Below are positions 46,615 to 55,789 of a stretch of 63,967 bases of DNA, piece after piece. Source of the stretch: Rhodoferax ferrireducens. GTDB taxonomy: Bacteria; Pseudomonadota; Gammaproteobacteria; Burkholderiales; Burkholderiaceae_C. A model generated the notes under the pieces. It was not told the DNA's origin. It did not search any database and saw only the letters and a program-made list of their open reading frames with translations. The stretch is from assembly GCF_003347515.1 (NCBI RefSeq), contig NZ_QEII01000226.1, positions 1-63,967 on the forward strand, read 5' to 3'. A program made the position numbers and the translations under genes. Within the stretch, counting starts at the first letter, position 1. Each line of letters opens with the position of its first letter.

Positions 46615-47211
46615 ATGAATAGCATTTTCACCAAGGCTACTGTCATGGCTTGCCTCCTGGGTCCTGTGATCGCGACCGCCGCCAATCCTAATCAGACGAT
46701 CTACCCCGGATCCTCCTCCAGTGATGCCTTTACTTTTTCGCTCGATGCCCTGTCCAACGTGCGGATTGACTATGCATGGTCCGACATGCTTCTCACAAAG
46801 AATGGGCCACCTCTGGATTACAGCGCGTCCTCGATACAGTGGACGCTGAGCGGTGCGGAGCAGCTATCCGGGAGTTTCACTGAGAGCACGGGTTCGGGCC
46901 TGGCCGGGTCAGGAACCCTGTCTCTGCCCGGCTTGACGCAGGGCACCTACACGCGGACCTTGAGTGGGGTATGGGACGACGTCATATTGCCTGGCAATGG
47001 CAATGCGGGTTTGATCAACACGGCCGGCCAGGTCAACTGGATGGATGGCGCTCAGACGGGTAGCCAGCCAGAATTCAATTCGTTCAACGCAACAGCGGTT
47101 TTTGCGGTCCCCGAACTCGCGTCCTACACGACGGTGTTGGCGGGTCTGGGCTTGATGGGCTTGATCACGCGTCGCCGCAAATCAAATCAAATCAAATCAA
47201 ATCAAGCCTGA
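46615..47211 (+). CDS. PEP-CTERM sorting-domain protein
   Basis: A 198-residue exported protein. The signal peptide ends near ATAAN; the mature part is beta-rich and Ser/Gly-rich with few cysteines. The C-terminal sorting signal is complete: VPE, a hydrophobic helix (LASYTTVLAGLGLMGLI) and RRRK, so it should be processed by an exosortase encoded elsewhere. TAAGGAA precedes ATG 46615. The extreme 3' end is a five-fold AAATC repeat encoding KSNQIKSNQ after the sorting signal. PEP-CTERM proteins are usually linked to exopolysaccharide and biofilm. Confidence 0.87.
   Translation: MNSIFTKATVMACLLGPVIATAANPNQTIYPGSSSSDAFTFSLDALSNVRIDYAWSDMLLTKNGPPLDYSASSIQWTLSGAEQLSGSFTESTGSGLAGSGTLSLPGLTQGTYTRTLSGVWDDVILPGNGNAGLINTAGQVNWMDGAQTGSQPEFNSFNATAVFAVPELASYTTVLAGLGLMGLITRRRKSNQIKSNQA
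47179..47203 (+). repeat. Five tandem AAATC units at the 3' end of the PEP-CTERM gene
   Basis: Five perfect 5-bp units lie just before the stop codon. As 5 is not a multiple of 3, a gain or loss of a unit shifts the C-terminal frame. Confidence 0.85.
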
Positions 47212-47273
47212 TCATCCCGAATTTGCAGGCGGCCGATGTCGGCTTCGACCTTGCCTTCGCACGCCAAGTTATT

Positions 47274-47371
47274 TACTACTAAATTCGTAGCGTCTACCGC
47301 ATACTGCACAAGGGCTAGAGGCTGATTTTTATTCAAACTATCAGCGCCGGGTTCAGATTGCGAATGCGCCG
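47274..47371 (-). repeat. Dispersed repeat copy 5 with a fragment of the zinc-ribbon gene
   Basis: Copy 5 of the dispersed repeat spans 47274-47338. Directly after it, 47337-47371 reproduces with one mismatch the last 35 bases of the zinc-ribbon gene (43952-43986), including the stop codon. No upstream part of that gene is present. The rest of the 340-base gap (47212-47551) holds a GGCGCG-TCTG-CGCGCC hairpin at 47452-47467 and a 27-codon frame. Confidence 0.7.
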
Positions 47372-47471
47372 CGTGCCGGGTCAAATACAGTGAAATAGTC
47401 AATCGTCAACTGCGGTTTCGCTCTATAAAATTCAGCGTATTCAACACAATCGGCGCGTCTGCGCGCCTCTT

Positions 47472-47555
47472 ATGAAAATCACCCCACTTTGCGCCATCGC
47501 CGCTGTCAAACCTGGTGAAGATCGCAGCCATTTTCTCTCACCCAGCCAACCGTGA
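47472..47555 (+). other. Possible 27-codon leader ORF before exoD
   Basis: The frame starts MKITPLCAIAAVKPG and stops in CCG TGA, overlapping the exoD GTG start by four bases (GTGA). The hairpin at 47452-47467 lies immediately upstream. No strong ribosome-binding site is visible, so it may not be translated. Confidence 0.3.
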
Positions 47556-48166
47556 CAAAAGCTTCAGGCGGCCGTGCCCTATCGGCAATGCTTTTTGAAT
47601 TGTCAGCGGATACGCTGCGTGAGCGCGTCTCGGTAGGCGACTTGCTGGCCGCTTTGGGTGACCGGGCAACGGGCGCCCTGATGTTCATCTTCGCCTTCCC
47701 CAACGTCTTGCCAACACCGCCTGGCACGTCAACGATTCTGGGCGCACCGCTGATCTTTCTGGCGGCCCAACTGATGCTGGGCCGGGCACCCTGGCTGCCG
47801 GCCTTCGTGGCGAAACGCTCCATGAAGCAGGCGGACTTTTCGGCCCTGGTCAAACGCATCGTGCCTTGGCTGGTGCGGGCGGAAGGCCTGTTGCGTCCTC
47901 GCCTGGAAGGCTTGGCCCGGCCGCCGATGGAGCACTTTATCGGCCTGCTCTCGCTCATTCTTGCGGTGGTGCTGGTGCTGCCGATTCCCTTGGGCAACAT
48001 GCTGCCTGCCTTGGCCATCAGCCTGCTGGCGCTCGGGGTTCTGGAGCGCGACGGGGTGTGGGTGCTGGCAGGACTCGCGGCCGCCGTGGCGGCGACGTCC
48101 GTGGTCTCGGGCGTGGTCTTTGCCATGGGCAAGGGCCTGGTTTATTTCTTCACCCAGGTCTTGTAG
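47552..48166 (+). CDS. exoD: Exopolysaccharide synthesis protein, ExoD family
   Basis: A 204-residue membrane protein of the ExoD family. The start region RERVSVGDLLAALGDRATGALMFIFAFPNVLPTPPGTS is diagnostic, followed by helices APLIFLAAQLMLG, FIGLLSLILAVVLVLP and LAGLAAAVAATSVVSGVVF. ExoD affects exopolysaccharide production and alkali tolerance in rhizobia; molecular role unknown. The GTG start overlaps a possible leader ORF. It is convergent with the aldo/keto reductase gene. Confidence 0.88.
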   Translation: MTKASGGRALSAMLFELSADTLRERVSVGDLLAALGDRATGALMFIFAFPNVLPTPPGTSTILGAPLIFLAAQLMLGRAPWLPAFVAKRSMKQADFSALVKRIVPWLVRAEGLLRPRLEGLARPPMEHFIGLLSLILAVVLVLPIPLGNMLPALAISLLALGVLERDGVWVLAGLAAAVAATSVVSGVVFAMGKGLVYFFTQVL

Positions 48167-48171
48167 GGCGT

Positions 48172-49168
48172 TCAACGGCCGGGCGCCACCGCGTCGAGTG
48201 CCGCCAGTTCGGTAGCCGTGAAGTCGCGCGCGCAGGGCCTGCAGGGCAACGTCGATCTGGCTGCTGCGGCTGGCGCCAATCAGCACCGAACTCATGCCGG
48301 TGTGCCGCAGAACCCAGGCCAGCGCCATCTGCGCCAGCGTCTGCTCACGCGCTTGCGCCATGCGGTTGAGCGCTTCTATCAGCGCCTGGCGCTCGGGGGT
48401 TACGTCGCTCGATTTGAGAAAACCATGCGCCTTGGAAGCGCGCGAGCCGTCGGGAATGGTGCCGCCCAGGTATTTGTCGGTCAGCAAGCCCTGGGCCAGG
48501 GGCGAGAAAGCGATGCAGCCCACGCCTTGTGCGCTCAGCACGTCAAGCAAGCCGTTTTCGATCTCGCGGTCGAGCAGGTTGTAGCGCGCCTGATGGATCA
48601 GACAGGGGGTGCCGAGCTGGCGCAGCAGCGCCGCGGCTTCGCGGGTGCGCTCAGAACCGTAATTGGAGAGGCCCACGTACAGCGCCCGCCCGCTGCGCAC
48701 GATGTGGTCGAGTGCCGCCATCGTTTCTTCGAGGGGCGTGCTGCTGTCGGGGCGGTGGTGGTAGAAGATGTCGACATAGTCGAGCCCCAGACGCGCCAGG
48801 CTGGCGTCCAGGCTGGCCACCAGGTATTTGCGCGAACCGCCGTCGCCATAGGGCCCGGGCCCCATGACGTAGCCGGCCTTGGTGGAGACGAGGATCTCAT
48901 CGCGGTAGGCGCCTAGGCCCTGGCGCAGGATCGCGCCGAATACGGTCTCGGCCGAGCCCGGCGGCGGGCCGTAGTTGTTGGCCAGGTCGAAATGCGTGAT
49001 GCCCGCATCGAAGGCATGCCGGACCAGCGCCTGGGCCGTGTCGAAGCGGTCCACATGGCCGAAGTTGTGCCACAGGCCGAGTGACACCATGGGCAGTTTC
49101 AGTCCGCTGTTGCCGCAACGGCGGTACGGCATCTGGGCATAGCGGCTGTCAGCGGCTTGGTAGGACAT
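48172..49168 (-). CDS. Aldo/keto reductase (YghZ-like), frameshifted near the 3' end
   Basis: An NADPH-dependent aldo/keto reductase of the YghZ/GAP-reductase group: YRRCGNSGLKLPMVSLGLW, catalytic D and Y in HFDLANNYGPPPGS, K in STKAGY, H in YHHRPDSS, and the cofactor block SVLIGASRSSQI. At a CG-repeat run (48225-48233) the frame is lost. The shifted frame gives the expected family end DFTATELAALDAVAPGR and a stop at 48172. Read literally, the frame runs on antisense through exoD to 47729 (479 aa). The frameshift may be real or a sequencing error. It lies beside the galactose genes. Confidence 0.8.
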
Positions 49169-49183
49169 GGGGGAGGATTTCCT

Positions 49184-50032
49184 TCAAAACACCCGCTTGT
49201 CCAGCAAGCATGACTGCATTTTCCGAAGACCAGGTCGAAGCTCCTCGATGCCAATGCGCAGGGCCACACCCGTGGCGACGATGTCGATAACCATCAAATG
49301 CAGCAGGCGTGACACCATGGGGCAATAGCGCTCGAATCCTTCGGGGTGATCGGCGGCCAGGTGAATATGACCCGCCAATGACAAAGGCGAGCCGCTCGAA
49401 GTGATGACGACGGTGGTGGCGCCATTGCGCTTGGCCATCTCGCAGGTCGCGATCAGGTCGCGCGTGCGCCCCGAGTTGGAGATCACCACGGCACAGTCGC
49501 CCGGCATCATGACGGACGCGCTCATAAGCTGCATGTGACTGTCGCCGTAGGCAGTCGCAGGGATGCCCAGGCGAAAAAATTTGTGCTGGGCGTCCTGCGC
49601 CACGATGCCCGAGTTGCCTAGCCCAAAAATCTCGATGCGCTTGCGGCTGCGGTAAGTTTCAACCAGGGTGGCGACGGCGGTCTCGATATTTAACCGGTTG
49701 GCATTGCAGCGGTAGCTTGACACCGCCGCCATGGTGTCATCGATGACCTTGACCAGGATGTCGCTTATTTTGTCGTCCACGTCGACACTGCGGTGAACGA
49801 AGAGCACCCCTTCGTGCATGCTACCTTCGAGCTTGAATTTGAAATCCTTCAAGCCGTCATAGCCCAAACTGCGGCAAAAACGCACCACCGTGGGCTTGCT
49901 GACCTGGGCCAGGACGGCCAGTTCGCAGACGGGCAAGCGGGCAAAGACCGGCGGGTCCGACAACACCAACCGGCCGACGCGTTGCTCGGCCGGGGACAGG
50001 GACATCAAGGCCGCGTTGATTCGGTTGAGCAT
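49184..50032 (-). CDS. RpiR/MurR-family regulator with SIS domain
   Basis: A 282-residue regulator: N-terminal RpiR-type helix-turn-helix (VCELAVLAQVSKPTVVRFCRSLGYDGLKDFK) and a C-terminal SIS domain (RIEIFGLGNSGIVAQDAQHKFFRLG; VISNSGRTRDLIATCEMAK) that binds phosphosugars. ATG 50032 is used; a TTG at 50044 is possible. It follows galK after 64 bases. It probably senses a sugar phosphate such as galactose-1-phosphate or an Entner-Doudoroff intermediate, giving a second layer of control beside LacI. Confidence 0.9.
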   Translation of the reverse strand: MLNRINAALMSLSPAEQRVGRLVLSDPPVFARLPVCELAVLAQVSKPTVVRFCRSLGYDGLKDFKFKLEGSMHEGVLFVHRSVDVDDKISDILVKVIDDTMAAVSSYRCNANRLNIETAVATLVETYRSRKRIEIFGLGNSGIVAQDAQHKFFRLGIPATAYGDSHMQLMSASVMMPGDCAVVISNSGRTRDLIATCEMAKRNGATTVVITSSGSPLSLAGHIHLAADHPEGFERYCPMVSRLLHLMVIDIVATGVALRIGIEELRPGLRKMQSCLLDKRVF

Positions 50033-50096
50033 GGCAGTTTCCAATCTGTGGCGCGACAGGTCTGATCAAGTGGCATGACGTTGGGACACGATGGCG

Positions 50097-51260
50097 TCAA
50101 TCGTTCAAAACATGGGCGCCGGCCGTGGCACGGCAGACATAGACGGAGGCTGGTTCACCACCGGGTGCACGGTAGTGCGTTGCCACCGCGAGGCGGGCCG
50201 CGGCCACCTGCGCCTCGGGCAACAGGGCGACCACGCAGCCGCCAAAGCCGCCGCCCGTCATGCGCGCGCTGCCCAGACTGCCAATAGCTTCCTGCAGGAT
50301 GGCCACGAGCTGGTCGATGGGCGGCACGGTGATCTCGAAGTCGTCGCGCATCGAGACGTGCGAGGCGGCCATCAAATGCCCCAGTTGCACCAGGTCGCCC
50401 GCCGCGAGCGCGTCGGCGGCGTCCAAGGTGCGCTGGTTTTCGGTGACGACATGGCGGGCGCGCCGCAACACCAGCGGATCCAGGCCGCGCGCCTCTTGTT
50501 CGAGTTGCGCCAGGTTCACGTCGCGCAGCGCCTTGACGCCGTAGTGGCGGGCTGCGGCTTCGCATTGGGCGCGGCGCGCGTTGTACTCGCCATCCACCAG
50601 GCCGCGTTTGACGTGCGAGTGAACGATCATCACCGCCAGTCCGTCGGGCAGGGGCACAGGACGCAGCGCCAGGGAACGGCAGTCGATCAGCAGCGCGTGG
50701 CCGCTCTCGCCGCGCGCCGAGATCAGCTGGTCCATGATGCCGCAGTTGACGCCGACGAACTGGTTCTCGGCCTGCTGGGCGATCAGCGCGAGGTCGGTGG
50801 CGCTCACGCTGTCCAGCCCCTGCATCGCCTTGAAGGCCAGCGCGACCGCCACCTCCAGCGAAGCCGAGGACGACAAGCCCGCGCCCTGCGGCACGTTACC
50901 GGCCACCACCAGGTCCAGCCCCTGCAGCGGGAGGCCGCGCGCCAGCAGCGTCTTGACAACCCCGCGCACATAGTTGGCCCACAAGGCATCACTGCGCGGC
51001 TCGATCGGCGCGTCCAGCGAAAACTGGTCGAGGGCCTCGCCATAGTTGCAGGCCACCACCCGCACCTGGCGGTCGGTTCGCGGGCCTGCGGCAATCAGCG
51101 TCTCGTAGTCGATGGCGCAGGGCAGCACGAAGCCGTCGTTGTAGTCGGTGTGCTCGCCGATCAGGTTGACGCGGCCGGGCGCGCGCACATGCCGGGCCGG
51201 CGCCTGGCCGATGTGGCGCGCAAAGGCGCTGTCCACGCGTTGCCGCAAAGTGGGTTCCAT
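50097..51260 (-). CDS. galK: Galactokinase
   Basis: Phosphorylates galactose to galactose-1-phosphate. The 387-residue GHMP kinase has the galactokinase signature [17 protein letters not shown] (R30, E36, D39), the ATP loop GAGLSSSAS (126-134), catalytic-base D177 (GIMDQ) and motif 3 [14 protein letters not shown]. It lies four bases after galT in the same direction. No galE or galM gene is in the window. Confidence 0.96.
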   Translation of the reverse strand: MEPTLRQRVDSAFARHIGQAPARHVRAPGRVNLIGEHTDYNDGFVLPCAIDYETLIAAGPRTDRQVRVVACNYGEALDQFSLDAPIEPRSDALWANYVRGVVKTLLARGLPLQGLDLVVAGNVPQGAGLSSSASLEVAVALAFKAMQGLDSVSATDLALIAQQAENQFVGVNCGIMDQLISARGESGHALLIDCRSLALRPVPLPDGLAVMIVHSHVKRGLVDGEYNARRAQCEAAARHYGVKALRDVNLAQLEQEARGLDPLVLRRARHVVTENQRTLDAADALAAGDLVQLGHLMAASHVSMRDDFEITVPPIDQLVAILQEAIGSLGSARMTGGGFGGCVVALLPEAQVAAARLAVATHYRAPGGEPASVYVCRATAGAHVLND

Positions 51261-51264
51261 CGGG

Positions 51265-52308
51265 TCAGGTCTCGCGGTAATGCAGGTCGCCGACGGCGCG
51301 CAGTTGCTGCGCCGCCTGTTCGGGCGTCAGGTCGCGCTGGGCCTCGGCGAGCATCTCGAAACCGACCATGAATTTGCGCACGGAAGCCGAACGCAACAGC
51401 GGCGGGTAGAAGTGCGCATGCAACTGCCAGGGTGCGGTGTCACGCCCATCGAAGGGGGCGCCGTGCCAGCCCATCGAGTACGGGAACGAACACTGGAACA
51501 GGTTGTCGTAGCGTGAGGTCAGGCGCTTGAGCACGAGTGCCAGGTCGGCACGCTGCGGCGCATTGAGCTGGGGCAGTTGCTGCACCGCAAAACGCGGCAG
51601 CAACAAGGTCTCGAAAGGCCAGGTGGCCCAAAAGGGCACGATGGCGAGCCAGTGCTCGGTTTGCACCACCACGCGCTCGCCCGCCGCGGCCTCGCGCTCG
51701 GCCAGGTCGAGCAGCAAGGCGCGGCCGTGTTCGGCGTGCCAGGCGCGTTGGCGCAAGTCTTCGGCGGCGGGCTCGTTGGGGAGGTAGTCGGTGGCCCAGA
51801 TCTGGCCGTGCGGATGGGGGTTGGAGCAGCCCATCAGCGCGCCCTTGTTCTCGAAGACCTGCACCCAGGGGTAGCTCACGCCCAGCTCAGCGGTTTGCGC
51901 GCACCAGGTGTCGATGACACCGCCGATGGCCGCCAGCGGCAGTTCCGGCAGGGTCTTGCCGTGGTCGGGCGAGAAGCAGATCACCCGGCTGGTGCCACGC
52001 GCATCGGCCACCTGAAACAGCGCGTCGCTGTTGCGCGGCGCGTTGGGTGCATCGGGCAGCATGGCGGCGAAATCGTTGGTGAAAACGTAGGTGCCGGGGT
52101 AGTCGGGGTTGGTCTCGCCGGTGACGCGCTGATTGCCGGCGCACAGAAAGCAGGTCGGGTCATGCGCCGGATGTTCCGCGGTGTCGGGCTGCTCTTGCTG
52201 GCCCTGCCAGGGGCGTTTGGCGCGGTGCGGCGAGACCAGCACCCACTGGCCGTTGAGCGGGTTGTGGCGGCGGTGGGAGTGCTCGGAAAGGTCGAAGCTG
52301 GCGTTCAT
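51265..52308 (-). CDS. galT: Galactose-1-phosphate uridylyltransferase
   Basis: Swaps UMP between UDP-glucose and galactose-1-phosphate. The 347-residue protein has the class I active site [10 protein letters not shown] with H165 and nucleophile H167, and zinc ligands C53/C56 (CFLC). It overlaps the GH36 stop by four bases and precedes galK by four, so GH36-galT-galK is one coupled unit. Confidence 0.96.
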   Translation of the reverse strand: MNASFDLSEHSHRRHNPLNGQWVLVSPHRAKRPWQGQQEQPDTAEHPAHDPTCFLCAGNQRVTGETNPDYPGTYVFTNDFAAMLPDAPNAPRNSDALFQVADARGTSRVICFSPDHGKTLPELPLAAIGGVIDTWCAQTAELGVSYPWVQVFENKGALMGCSNPHPHGQIWATDYLPNEPAAEDLRQRAWHAEHGRALLLDLAEREAAAGERVVVQTEHWLAIVPFWATWPFETLLLPRFAVQQLPQLNAPQRADLALVLKRLTSRYDNLFQCSFPYSMGWHGAPFDGRDTAPWQLHAHFYPPLLRSASVRKFMVGFEMLAEAQRDLTPEQAAQQLRAVGDLHYRET

Positions 52309-54479
52309 GCTGAAACTTTCTGCAGGCGCACGATGAAACAGGTCTCAGCGGTGGTGCGTGGCATCGGCAGGCCGGCCTGCGCCATCCACGCGCCGTCCAG
52401 TTCCAGGCCCCCGTCACGCAGGGCATCGAAGAAGGGCGACGGCGACAGCACGGCCCCCTCGCCTTCGATCGGCGCGAGCTGTTCGACGTGGTAGCGCACG
52501 GCGGCGTCGAGCATGGGCAAGCGCAAGGGCGGCGTGTAGCGGTGCGTGGTCGGCTGGCAGCGGTAGACGAACAGCAGCAGCTCACGGGCTTCAGCGTCAC
52601 CGTGGGCTTGCCAGACCAGGCCGTCGGCCAGTTCGCCGCGCCAGATGCGGCCGTGGTGCAGGCAGTCGCGCCAGGCTTTGTAGCGGGCGATCCAGGCGCT
52701 CAGGTTCTGACGCGTGGCGCTGTCAAGGTGGCGCACATCGAGTTCGACGCCCAGATGCCCGGTCATGGCCACCGCCGCCCGGAACGCGAGCGCCTGGCTG
52801 CGGCCGGTGGTGTGGGTGGGTGCCGTGCCAATGTGCGAGCCCAGAATTTCGGGCGGGAAGAATTGGCCGAAACCGCGCTGGATCTGCAGCCGCGAGAGCG
52901 CGTCGATGCAGTCGCTGGCCCAGACGCGGTGGGTGTGGCGCAGGATTGCGAAGTCGATGCGACCGCCGCCGCCCGAACAGCTTTCGATTTCCACCTCGGG
53001 ATGGGCCGCCCGCAGGCGCACCAGCAAGCCATACAGGGCGTGCACCTGGGCGCGGTAGCCGGCAGAGCCCAGGCCACCGGCCAGGCCGGCCGTGGTCAGG
53101 TCGCGGTTGTGGTCCCATTTCAGGTAACGAATCGGCAGGCTGCGCAGCAGGGTGTCGAGTTTGCCGAACAGGTAGTCCGCGGCCTCGGGGCGTGCGATGT
53201 CCAGCACCAGTTGGTTGCGCGCGGTGATCAGCGCACGGCCGGCAATCTGTAGCGCCCAGTCGGGGTGAGCGCGGTGCAGCTCGCTGTCGGGGTTGATCAT
53301 TTCGGGTTCGACCCACAGGCCGAACTCCATGCCCAGCGCGTTGACATGCTGCACCAGGGCGTCCAGGCCTCGCGGAAATTTGTCCGCGTCGGGCCACCAG
53401 TCGCCCAGCCCGGCGCGGTCATGGTGGCGGCCGTGGAACCAGCCGTCGTCCAGCACAAAGCGTTCCACGCCGACCTCGGCCGCCGCGTCGGCCAGCGCCA
53501 TGATGTCGCCGGATTTCAGATCGAAGTAAAACGCTTCCCAGGTGTTCAGGTGCACCGGGCGCGGCCGCATGCTGCCGCCGGGCCAGTTCAGGCGGGCACG
53601 CAGTTCGGCATGGAAATTGGCCGCCAGGCCGTTCAGGCCCTGCAGCGAGCAGGTGGCGACAACCTCTGGCGTGTGCAGGCTCTGGCCGGGCGCGAGCAAG
53701 CCTTCACCGGGTGCCAGCCATTCGCCCAACTGCCACTGGTACTGGCCGTCGTGCAGCCATTCGATGCTTTGCTGGTGGTTGCCCGACCAGGCCAGATGCG
53801 CGCCGAAGACCAGTCCGCTGTCGTCGGTGGCGCCGGGCGTGGTAACCACGGCGCCGGGAAAGCAGTCGTGCGAGGTGCGGCCGCGCCGGTTTTCGCGCCG
53901 CCACAGGCTTCGGCTGAGTGTGTCGGTTTGCAGCAGGAATTCATGGTTGTGCTGGCCGGCATAGGAACGCACCGTGCTGGCCTGGCCGGGCAGGGGCAAG
54001 GTGGCGGCCGCAAGCCATTGCACCTCCAGCGGCGTGTCGGCGAGGTTGGTCAGGCGGGTGCGCACAGTGAGCACATCGCTTGCGTCGTCGAGCGCCAGGG
54101 TGACGTCCACGCACAGTTGCGCCACCGCATCGGTGAGGTGCAGCACCAGGGCGCGCGCGGGCACGCTCCACTCGATGTCGCAGCGCGTGACCGCCTGGGC
54201 GAAGTCGCTGCCGCAGCGGTGCGCCAGCAACGCGCTCTGGCCGAACCAGCCGACGCCAAAGGTGGGCACCAGCGTGAGCGGCTGGTCGAAGTCGAGCATG
54301 AACGACGGCAGGGGCCGCGTCGTGCGCAAGCCCGCCGCAGGCGAGCAGCCCTCGGGCAGGCGCGGGCCCCAGTAGCGCCAGATCGGCGCCTCTTCGACGT
54401 GGTGTTCGAGGATGACGGTGCTGCGCTGGCTGTGCAGGACGAGAAATTCGGGGGACGGGAGAGGACGGCTGACGGACAT
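52305..54479 (-). CDS. Alpha-galactosidase, GH36 family
   Basis: Releases terminal galactose from melibiose, raffinose-type sugars or polymers. The 724-residue protein has the GH36 N-terminal beta-sandwich (about 20-300) and the barrel with nucleophile D456 (YLKWDHNRD) and acid/base D523 ([12 protein letters not shown]); [11 protein letters not shown] and [13 protein letters not shown] are further family blocks. No signal peptide, so cytoplasmic. I choose ATG 54479 at the start of similarity. A good ribosome-binding site is not visible there. It overlaps galT by four bases. Confidence 0.92.
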   Translation of the reverse strand: MSVSRPLPSPEFLVLHSQRSTVILEHHVEEAPIWRYWGPRLPEGCSPAAGLRTTRPLPSFMLDFDQPLTLVPTFGVGWFGQSALLAHRCGSDFAQAVTRCDIEWSVPARALVLHLTDAVAQLCVDVTLALDDASDVLTVRTRLTNLADTPLEVQWLAAATLPLPGQASTVRSYAGQHNHEFLLQTDTLSRSLWRRENRRGRTSHDCFPGAVVTTPGATDDSGLVFGAHLAWSGNHQQSIEWLHDGQYQWQLGEWLAPGEGLLAPGQSLHTPEVVATCSLQGLNGLAANFHAELRARLNWPGGSMRPRPVHLNTWEAFYFDLKSGDIMALADAAAEVGVERFVLDDGWFHGRHHDRAGLGDWWPDADKFPRGLDALVQHVNALGMEFGLWVEPEMINPDSELHRAHPDWALQIAGRALITARNQLVLDIARPEAADYLFGKLDTLLRSLPIRYLKWDHNRDLTTAGLAGGLGSAGYRAQVHALYGLLVRLRAAHPEVEIESCSGGGGRIDFAILRHTHRVWASDCIDALSRLQIQRGFGQFFPPEILGSHIGTAPTHTTGRSQALAFRAAVAMTGHLGVELDVRHLDSATRQNLSAWIARYKAWRDCLHHGRIWRGELADGLVWQAHGDAEARELLLFVYRCQPTTHRYTPPLRLPMLDAAVRYHVEQLAPIEGEGAVLSPSPFFDALRDGGLELDGAWMAQAGLPMPRTTAETCFIVRLQKVSA

Positions 54480-54624
54480 GAAAAAGGAGAATAGAAAAAG
54501 AGGATTGGGTTTCGAACAGGTGTCATTCCGTTTCCAAATCATTTCTGTCTAGGCGTCGAGCCGCAGGCAGTGCGAACGCACGACCAGGCGAGACAACAAC
54601 GACAGGGATGATTTAGAAATGGAA

Positions 54625-55776
54625 TCAAGTGGCATGCGGCACGGGCAGGTCCGCAATCGGGATGCGGCGTTCCAGCGCGTGGCCGTGCTGGTCAAACACG
54701 TGCAGACAAGCGGCGGGCAGCGACACCGCCACGCGCTGGCCGGCGTCGGCATGTGCCTGGCCTGGGGCCTTGACGATGATCGAGGGGCTGACCGCGCCGC
54801 TGTTCAAAAACAGGTAGGTGGATTCGCCCAGGCGCTCCTGCCACTGCACTTCACGCACCAGCGATTGGGTGGCGGTGCCCAGTTGGGTGTGCTCGGGCCG
54901 GATGCCCAGCGTGACCGGCTGGCCCGGCTGCAGCGCACTGGCATCGACCAGCGCCTCCATCACCTCGCCGCTGTCCAGCTGCACACGCGCCCGGTCGGCA
55001 TGGCCTTCGAGCAGTTGGCCTGGCAGAAAATTCATTTTGGGCGAACCGATGAAGCCCGCCACGAACAGATTGCGGGGCCGGTGGTACAACTCCAGCGGCG
55101 TGCCGCATTGCGCCACGCTGCCCTCGCGCGCCACGGCTTCGCCGGCGTTGAGCAGCAAAATGCGGTCGGCCAAGGTCATGGCTTCGACCTGGTCATGGGT
55201 GACGTAAATGGTGGAAGCGCGACCGAAATCGCGATGGATCTTGGCGATCTCGAAGCGCGTCTGCACGCGCAGCGAGGCGTCGAGGTTGGAGAGCGGTTCG
55301 TCAAACAAAAACACGCCGGGCTCGCGCACGATGGCGCGGCCAATCGCCACGCGCTGACGCTGCCCGCCCGACAGCGCCTTGGGTTTGCGCTCCAGCAGGC
55401 TCTCCAGTTGCAGCACCTGGGCAGCGGCGGTGACCTTCTGGCGGATCAGCGCCTTGTCCATCTTGGCCAGCGTCATGCCGAAGGCGAGGTTCTCGTACAC
55501 GCTGAGGTGCGGAAACAGCGCGTAGCTCTGGAACACCATGGCGACGCCGCGCCGCGCCGGCTGGGTGTCGTTCATGCGCTGGCCGTCGATCAGCAGGTCG
55601 CCGCTGCTGATGTCCTCCAGGCCGGCCACCATGCGCAAGAGCGTGGATTTACCGCAGCCGGAAGGGCCGACGAAGACACAGAATTCACCTTGCTTGACGT
55701 GCAGGTCGACATTGCGGATGACCGCGATGTCGTTCAGGTAATTCTTGTTGACGGAGCGAAGTTCGATGCTGGCCAT
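54625..55776 (-). CDS. Sugar ABC transporter ATPase (MalK/UgpC type)
   Basis: A 383-residue ATPase: Walker A GPSGCGKST (about 36-44), signature LSGGQRQRV, Walker B VFLFDEP, His switch in VTHDQVEAM, and the C-terminal OB-type regulatory domain (GQPVTLGIRPEHTQLG). ATG 55776 with AAGGGA upstream is preferred to longer readings. It powers the binding-protein-dependent importer formed with 57223-60421. The 145-base gap to GH36 suggests a possible internal promoter, but I see no clear signal. Confidence 0.93.
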   Translation of the reverse strand: MASIELRSVNKNYLNDIAVIRNVDLHVKQGEFCVFVGPSGCGKSTLLRMVAGLEDISSGDLLIDGQRMNDTQPARRGVAMVFQSYALFPHLSVYENLAFGMTLAKMDKALIRQKVTAAAQVLQLESLLERKPKALSGGQRQRVAIGRAIVREPGVFLFDEPLSNLDASLRVQTRFEIAKIHRDFGRASTIYVTHDQVEAMTLADRILLLNAGEAVAREGSVAQCGTPLELYHRPRNLFVAGFIGSPKMNFLPGQLLEGHADRARVQLDSGEVMEALVDASALQPGQPVTLGIRPEHTQLGTATQSLVREVQWQERLGESTYLFLNSGAVSPSIIVKAPGQAHADAGQRVAVSLPAACLHVFDQHGHALERRIPIADLPVPHAT

Positions 55777-55789
55777 GTGAGGTCCCTTG

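Noticed and set aside
47729..48171. Extension of the aldo/keto reductase frame through exoD
   Set aside because: The product becomes Gln/His/Arg-rich after the CG run, while the shifted frame matches the family end; it is better explained by a frameshift.
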